NCBI GenBank assembly: GCA_037976565.1
Contig: CP137668.1
Coordinates: 30,085,373 to 30,149,372 of the forward strand
Source of the DNA: Mesocentrotus franciscanus
Taxonomy: Eukaryota > Echinodermata > Echinoidea > Camarodonta > Strongylocentrotidae
Direction: 5' to 3'
DNA length: 64,000 nt
Below the pieces are notes generated by a model. It saw nothing but the letters and a program-made list of their open reading frames with translations, searched no databases and had not been told where the DNA came from. Positions 12,101-21,007 of the stretch are shown here, piece by piece (position 1 is the first letter of the stretch; the number at the start of each line of letters is the position of its first letter). The position numbers and the translations under genes are program-made.

Positions 12101-15100
12101 TCACTATAATAATGGATAAAATGTTAAATAAAGAAGTGAGTGAGTACACGTTTAATCAATAATATACCCTGTAAATGATTTTGAGAATTAAAAAATGAAT
12201 TTGCATTATTAAAAGCATTACAAAAATGAGAAGGACAAATCAGTGAAAGTTTGAAGAAAATTCGATAAACCATAAGAAAGAATTTCAGAAATTTGAAATA
12301 ATAATATTGGATATTTATACAGCGCACCTATCCACCACTCACAGCGCTCAAGCTGTGGGCTGGTTACTGCCGACTCACCGCAAGAAGGCCATTCAGATTT
12401 CTGTACGCGCACGTGCCATTTTGTGCCATTTTGTGCCACATGAACGTGTGTGAATTTTGAATTTTGTGGTCTATGCATACAATCACGGAAGGATTTTAAG
12501 ATTCTAATTGTAAAATGATTTCTGAAACAGGAAATGTTAATTCTCCCAGACCAGGCGCCCCCAAAAAAGACCGGCGCCCGGTATTCATTTTTTTCCGTCT
12601 TACCGGGCGCCAAAAAGGTCAGGGACCGTTGGGTAAAAATCGCCCGGCGCCCGCTTACGGAAAGGCTTGCCTCAGACTTTGCCTTGTTATATGATTCGGA
12701 TTTATTGTATACATTGCAGTCACCAACATAGATCAATGGGCTAGATATATGACAGGCAAACACCCTTCAAAAGTGCAGGAGAATAATGTCCTACATTCAA
12801 TAGCCTTCCAAAATGTACAATCATTAAGGGACCTTATGGCAGTCTTGTGATTTCTATTGTTCCTTGAACTGATTTGATCCTGTTTATCAATAACATTCTT
12901 TTTATAATATTCATCATGCCTATTTGCAGAGTCAGTCAATTCATGTATGACGGAATCTTTTGACCACACCCAGACATACGGCATGCATGCAAGGGCTTCA
13001 ATCCGAGCTTGAGCATGAGGGGGACACAATTACATGTCACCTTTACAAAGTTATACCATGTTATGTTGCTACACACACACACACTCTCTCTCTAGTTATT
13101 CTGTTTCACTGCGTGTACTTTCATTGGTGACCGGTTTTTTTTTCGTCTTAAAAAAAAAAAAAATTGGACGTTTCATTACATTTTGGAAAAAAGAAGACGA
13201 TTCGTTGTACCGTTCTCGACTCTTAACCCTTGTCTAAATTCAGTCCCCCTCCCGCGCAAAGCCCGGGAGCTTTGACGTTTCATTAAATTATCAAAAAAAA
13301 GAAGACGATTCGTTGTACCGTTTTTGACTCTTAATCTTTGTCTGAATCCAGTTCCCCCTCCCTCGTGAAGCGCGGAAGCTTTGACGTTTCATTAAAACAT
13401 TAGAGAAAGAAGACGATTCGTTGTACCGTTCTTGACTCTTAACGCTTTGGAGTCGACGGGCATCTACAGGGGCCGAGCGAGTTGTTAAATCTGTGACGAC
13501 GGGCTTCTACAGAAGCCGAGATATATCCCTAATATGTTGACAAAGTTTTCCAGCTTATTATTAGCTATTATGTGCTATCATTCATCTCATCTATTAAAAA
13601 AATAATAAAGTTACGTAGAAAAAAATCGAGAAAAGGTGATATCATTTCAACTTTACCCTAAGTTAGTGTTCGGATCGAAAAAAGGCCCTCGAAATACCCG
13701 TACAGCTGGAGGCGGACGCGACGCGTACGCGCGTCCGTTCTATATTCTTGCCAGGATTCTTGCTTGAACATAGCGCATGCGCAGATCATTTGGAAATCTG
13801 GCCCAGCTATACAGCTAAGTTACCTAAGAGGAACAATAGACGTGGCCGAGGATAAAGGTCGTTGTCATGGTTATAAATTCCAACAATAGAAGAGCGGAAA
13901 TAAGGTGAGGGTATAGATTTATTCACAATGATCCTTGTATACTGTACAAGTGTACATGTATATCAGGTTCAGATAACCCTTTTTTGGGGGTCTTGTTGTT
14001 TTGCAGTTGTCGTTACTGTTTTCAAAGAATGTTTACGGGATCACGTTCCGAAGTACTCCCAAATAAAAAATTGTTATTATACAAATAACGTAGAACCAGA
14101 TTTTACCCTATTTGAAATAATAATTCAAAGATATAACAATCATGCAAGATAAAAGAATGAGCAAAAACATGTGATGATGCAAAATGTCACAAACAGATGA
14201 TTATGAGAAATTATTGTTTCTCTCTTTTCCTCTCTCTGTATGTCTCTCTCTCTCTCTCTCTCTTTCTCTCTCGCTCGCTTTCTCAGCGCCATTGTCCATC
14301 TTCGTCTCTGATACTGTTTTCCGTTCCGCTATTTGCTTTTATTCCGAAAGTATTCCTTTCGATCTTGAGATAAATTATTATACCGTAACCTCGATATGGA
14401 GAAGAAAAACACGGAACGAGCGCCTTATGATATCGAAATACGAAAAATATTACTGTACAATAATGTAAATCATGATAAAAATGGAAACTAAAGAGGAATC
14501 CAGAGCGGGTGGGGTTGATCGGAGAGACAAATAGCTTAATAATAAATAACAATACGCCCTACTTTCTCCCTCTCTCGTTTTCTCAATGTCGTTTTCCATC
14601 TTCATCTCTCGTAGTGTTTTCTGATCCGCGATTTTTGATGAGATCGCGTTTCGACGTACTCCTAAATAAAAATAGCTGATCATAATTATAACGTAGAACC
14701 AAATTTGACCCTATCTGAAATATTCATTCAAATATATAACAACCATGGAAAGATAAAGGAATAATACAAATGTGATTTAGTAAAATGTCACAGACGAAAA
14801 GATGACATGAGAAAGGATTGTTTCTCTTTCTGTTTGTCTCTCACTCTTTTTTTTATAGCTTTCTTTTTTTTCTCTCTTTCTTTTTCTCTCTTTTTCTCGC
14901 TCTCTCTCTCTCTCGCTCGCTTTTTCAGCTCCATTTGCCATCTTCATCTCTGGTACTGTTTTCCGTTCCGCTATTTGCTTTTATTCCGAAAGTATTCCTT
15001 TCGATCTTGAGATAAATTATTATACCATAACCTCGATATGAAGAAGGAAAACACGGTACGAGCGCCTGATGATATCGAAATATAAAGAATATTACTGTAC

Positions 15101-18100
15101 AATAATTATAAAAAGTAAAATTGTTGAGTTTAAATCATGATTAAAAAAAAGAAACTGAAGAGGAATCCACAGCGGGGGCGGTTGGTGTTGATCGGAGAGA
15201 CAAATAGCATAATAATAAATAACAATACGTCCAACTGTCTCTCTCTCTCTCGTTTTCTCAATGTCATTTTCTATCTTCATCTCTTATAGTGTTTTCTGTT
15301 CCGCGATTTTTGATGAGATCGCGTTTCGACTTACTCCTAAATAAAATTAGATGATCATAATTATAACGTAGAACCAGATTTGACCCTATCTGAGATATTA
15401 ATTCAAATATATAACATTGTTTGAATTCGGCTTCCCCCTCCCGCGCAAAGCGCGGAAGCTGTGACGTTTCATTTAATTATTAGAGAACGAAGACGATTCG
15501 TTGTACCGTTCTCGACTCTTAGTCATTGACCGAATTTTCAAAAATGTTTCTTTGTCTGCTCCTTTTATCTTCCTACCTTCTCTTACTTTTTCCCTTAATC
15601 CCTTCAAAAATTTCTTATACATTATAGTCTTAATCTATAAGATCTATAGAATAATGACCAGCATCAATACTGCTCTAAGAAATGCAGAGTTTAAAGAAAA
15701 TATCCAAGGAACAATTGTCACTAGTTTCACCTCGAAATCAACTCAGTGGGCAGAGAGTTTAAGAAAATTTTGTGGGCAAATTCAAGCTATTTGTTTCCAG
15801 AATGAATGGATGACTAATTTTTTCAGCTTTGTGCATAAGAGTTGAGTTAGGTAGCATTTGAAAGATAAAATATTGAAATTTCAAGAATCAATAAAAGAAA
15901 ATTGAAATCTCTACTATGTTTGAAGTAACCACAGGGTTTAGACGGGTCAGGGAATTTATTGCCAAGACAGAGAATTTAAAAATACTTTTTTCCAGAAGAA
16001 AAAAGTTAGGGTAAGAAGGGGAATTTGTCAATTTCTTCTGGAAAGTCATAGAAAATCATTTATGCAAGATATTTGTTTACGGTCAGCAAATTCGCGGTTG
16101 GATTTGCCCTGCGTGCATTGCACTCAGATCAATTTGGTAACTTTGTAAATCAGCATCTCACGTGACCAATGAGTCATGGAAATTAACATTTCTCTGCTCT
16201 GGAAAGTCAGGGAAAGTCAGAGAATTTGAAAATGTGTAAATGCATGAACCCTGTAATCAATGACTAAATGTGCATAATCGATGAATGGTAACGCGTGGGA
16301 CATTAGAAAATACATCATCCATTTTAATGTATTTCAATAGTTTTTAAAAGATATTATCAACAAAGTGCAGGGACATATAGCATAGGGGGTAGGTCATTCA
16401 CATTAGGAATTTCAGTTCGTCAACTAATTGAATATCCAAATGAGAGATGTTCCAAAATGTACATGTCCCACGCTTTACTTTTTGAAGATAATATGTTCGA
16501 ATTACTGTTGCGACATTGAATTTGAGAGCAGCTTTAAGAAGTTCTGAGTTACCTTGGGACATGCCAACTCCATAACAAAGAGGTTGGATCAGATTTATCT
16601 AATTATTTAAACAAATTAAATTAAATTACCTGTGGTAACGCAGGGGACAATTTGATAACGCGTGTGACACTATATACATTTCCATATAAATGTGTGCATT
16701 ATTACATTTATAAAAAAATAAAAATGTGAAACGTGTTCCACTCTTTGAAAACCTTCACTGATGAACACAACATATAATCCTCAGCCTGTTATCAGAACCA
16801 TGAATGAGTACATGAATGTATTCAGATTCAGATTAATTTTAGAGTGAATATATGAGACTACAACCCCCTTCAACAACAAAAAATGAATAAATACATAAGA
16901 ATGTGATGCTAGCCCTGCTCGAAAATGGGGCTTAATAATAAAGCACAGTACAGTTCTATTTGTGGTATTAGCCCACTGTCAAGAAGTTGTCTGTTAAACT
17001 AGACCCCCGAGTATTATAGCGATCTACAGCTTAATTAGCCGAAACCCGGCCAAAAGATATACTACATCGACGTACTCGCACTGGTTACTAGTTTTAACAC
17101 GCCGCACTTGAGCCCAGTGGATGCGCGAGTGTACCCCGCCCTTGCTTTGTACAGCGATAGCTATATACATGTAATATTGATGGCCAGACCACCATGCAGG
17201 CATGCATAGCGCATTATGCCAATATTTTAATGCTCAACCCGTCTCAACGTAGTTGACCCTATTGTCCAAATTTAGATCAAAACTGAAAATGCATTAAAAA
17301 TTTATTAAAAAAATTTTTTTAACGAGAATTTAACTCTCATCTCCTTGGCAATGTATACAAAATCGTTGTTCCTGACAGGTGGTCCCCTTCTTTTCTGACA
17401 AAACATGAGGGGACATTTGATATGATGTCCCCTATAATATAGGAAAAATCGTGGGGGGACATGTCCCCTGCCCCCTGATTGACGCCCTTGCATGCATGTA
17501 GTCTGGGATAAAGCTACTTATTATGTTGATGTGCAATAAAAATGACAGAATGCTGACATCTTTGATCCCTGTCATTGTCCTACCAGACTCTTTTGCCAAA
17601 ATACTCGCTTGTTTAGTTTGCCTGTCATTCCTAGGTTCAGGAGGAAGATCAGTATGTGGGTATCGCATTGCACGATCTGAAGGCCACATAAAACGAATTC
17701 CTACTTTCTCACAGTAGAAGGGAGCGAGAGAGAGAGAGAGAGAGAGACTGAGGGGGGAGGAAGGAGGAGGAAAACAATTTGAGTACATTTACATGTAACC
17801 TACACTGCAGTGAAAGCATATTATACTTCCTACAATACTCTACTGGCACTTCTCCTGTTAACTATATGTACCTGTATGACATTAGTATCTTGCCTGTTTG
17901 ACATTCCTATTCCATTTAGTAACTATGTTGTAACACTATGTTGTAAACCCCTTTTTGGTATTTTGGGAGACCATGGTTTAGAACATTTTTGTTTGTTTCT
18001 TAACTTTTACAAAAGGTGTCCCAACTTTCATTATTACTTTCAAGGATTTATGGGGATATGAACAGCCTAACAAGGCAAACCAGGGTATGTGTACATTAGT

Positions 18101-20685
18101 GTGTCTTTTTAAAATTCTTATTCCATGGATGTAATACATGTATTTCTATGGTCAGATGTTCACACGTGACAATTATTATGCATATGTTGATAGTATATAC
18201 AGGTGTATGTTTAGAGTAGTGTGCTTTCAATTCAAATCCACACAGTAAAAATGTATAACTACATATTGTGCATGACAATCTAGACAATGATTTTTCTACA
18301 AATGCTATTTCCTCATCAGAAGTACATTTTCAAGTAATTCTGATTTATGAATTTGTATCAAATTCAAAGCTACCGGGAGTTTTTCAATTGTTTAGTGTTG
18401 CCGATTTTCTCATGGGTTATCATGATGTATTTTCCTATAGATGACAGTCTCTCAGTTGGCTGGAGAATCAAGGCCATCAACTTCAAGCCAAAATATAAAG
18501 ACCAGTTTTGGAAACGCCCCTCTCTCAAAAAATGAAATGGAAGCTCTCATTACCAATCATGTGAAAGAATATGTTTTGACTAATACGTGATGATACAAAT
18601 TTTGCTGGGAATCCGCCTACTAATTGATATATTTGGTAAATTATTATATCTATTGGAACCAAATAGATATCGCGCACGTGGTCGCGTAGTCCCATATACA
18701 TCTTTCTGTGTACAGTGCTTGTAACTTTACCAAGACCGGGCCAAATTTCTTATCATTTTGATGATTCCAGAACCTTGCAGTACACCAATACTTATATGCT
18801 AGATGATCAACCTTTTCTGATCGATTTCACAACGTTTCTTTCACAATGCAATCGCATGACCATAACTGGTCTTTATCTTTAATGCGCCATAGCCAACAAT
18901 CTTCATGCTGCCCACAACGCCGCTGTCCGATAACAATGAAAACGCTAGTGGAATTATGTGTGATATGGTAAGAAATTTTCAAGTTAAAACTGTAAAATAT
19001 TTATTTTTACATGTATATGCATCCACCACATAATTTCATGAAACAGTGACATGTAGGCTGTATGCAAATTCGTGAGTTGATAATGTCATCCCCTCACTAT
19101 TCTACATATAGTTTAGTTAAAGAAATTTCAAGTTTTTTAACTTTAAAAAAAAAACACACCTGTATATTTTTTTCCCTTCTGTCACTGGATAGTATAAAGA
19201 ATAAAACTATAAATTGTGAATCAATTTGTCAATATTGTTAATTGTTTGTTCCCTTTGCTTTTATCATTAATTAGGCCTACGATTAATTCACCAATCAGTT
19301 CTCCTTATGGGCCAATTGATTAGCTGAAATATAAATTACAAGGTACTACAAATTTGTAAATTGGTCTCATCGCATGCTCTAACGTTGAATTTAACATCTA
19401 TGTATTAATTTGCCACACTCCACCTAGGTGAGGTAAATGGGTACCTGTCAGGAATTAATTCCTTGACATGCTGCAGCGCTGTAATGACAGCTAGGCTAAA
19501 GCCGGGGTAATAATGAATGCGCCTCGGAATAGAATTTCTAGATAGACGGCGCTATAGAAATGCCTATAATTATCAATATTATTATTATGTATTTATAGAA
19601 AAAAACTGTTTGCAACTTTACATAATGTAATAGCAATTAAATAATGTGCTTCCATTCCATGCCACTTCAACAAAATTAAGCTGCTTTGGGCAAGCAGTCA
19701 GATGGGTTTGTAGCATCACACAAGTAACGTATCGATTTATGGTTTTGCCATCCCAACAAAGGCAATATATTTGAAATGTTATGCGCTGAGAATTACCTTA
19801 GATAATATCTGTAAGATCTGATTTGTTCCCAATTGTTTTTGACAGGTGGAGAAGTTGTGGGGTATCAGTATGTGAGCTGCCTGCCAGCTCCTGTCATGCA
19901 GAAGTACAGTGAACTTTGCATTTTAACTTGAAGTCACACATGTTGAATTTCCTTTCGAATCAATTCTTTTGACCAAAGTATGCAAAAACGTGTTATTTAC
20001 ACTTTCCACGTCAAACTATTATTGCAGTCCTAACAGATTCCACTAATGCTGAGTTAATTGCATGTATTCAGGTTTCTGATTGTATTACATGTACATGCAG
20101 AATTATTTGGATTAGTATTTTGGATTAGCATATGAAGATTTACTACAGCTGTGATAGAACTATGCTGACTGAGGATGTAACCTGGATATACCATGGATGA
20201 ACCACGGTAACCATGGTACCGAGGACCATGATAACCATGGTTACCATTAACCATGGTTACCATGGTTCCTATATGGTGGATGGTAATTTCGACAAAGAAC
20301 CATGGTAACCATGGTTTTCAGTTCAATGGTTACCACCACTACTATTACTATACTACTACCGTATACTACTTCTACTACTACTACTACTACTACTACTATT
20401 ACAACTATATTAATACACTACTACAACTACTACTGTACTATTGCTACTACCACTGTTGATACTACTACATGTACTACTACAACCGTACTACTACTACTAC
20501 TGGTACTGCTGCTACAACTATACTACTACAACTATATTACTACGCTACTATTACAACTACTACTAGTTTTACTACTACTGCTGCTACTACTACTACTACT
20601 ACTAGTAGTTTTACTACTACTACTACTACTACCACTACTTCTACTACTTTATGTTCCCCTCCTACTACTACTGCTGCTACTACTA

Positions 20686-20724
<39 letters not shown>

Positions 20725-20976
20725 CGTACTACTACTTCAACTACTGATACTGCTACTAATACTAATACTGCTACTCCTACTACTATACTGCTACTACTAC
20801 TACCACTACTACTACTGCTGTACTATTGTTACTACTACTGCTGCTACTACTACATGTACTAATACAACCGTACCACTACTACTGGTACTGCTGCTACAAC
20901 TATACTACTACAACTATATTACTACACTTCTATTACAACTACTACTAGTTTTACTACTACTACTACTACTAGTAGG

Positions 20977-21007
<31 letters not shown>

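Noticed and set aside
12218..12763. 181-residue minus-strand frame
   Set aside because: Covers a hairpin repeat and AT-rich intron sequence; no domain, no splice logic and different phase from the HYR exons.
15501..15845. 114-residue plus-strand frame
   Set aside because: Starts inside the 108-bp repeat, has low-complexity hydrophobic content and no family resemblance.
17305..17788. Minus-strand frames with Ser/Leu runs
   Set aside because: Produced by the (GA)n microsatellite and a degenerate repeat fragment.
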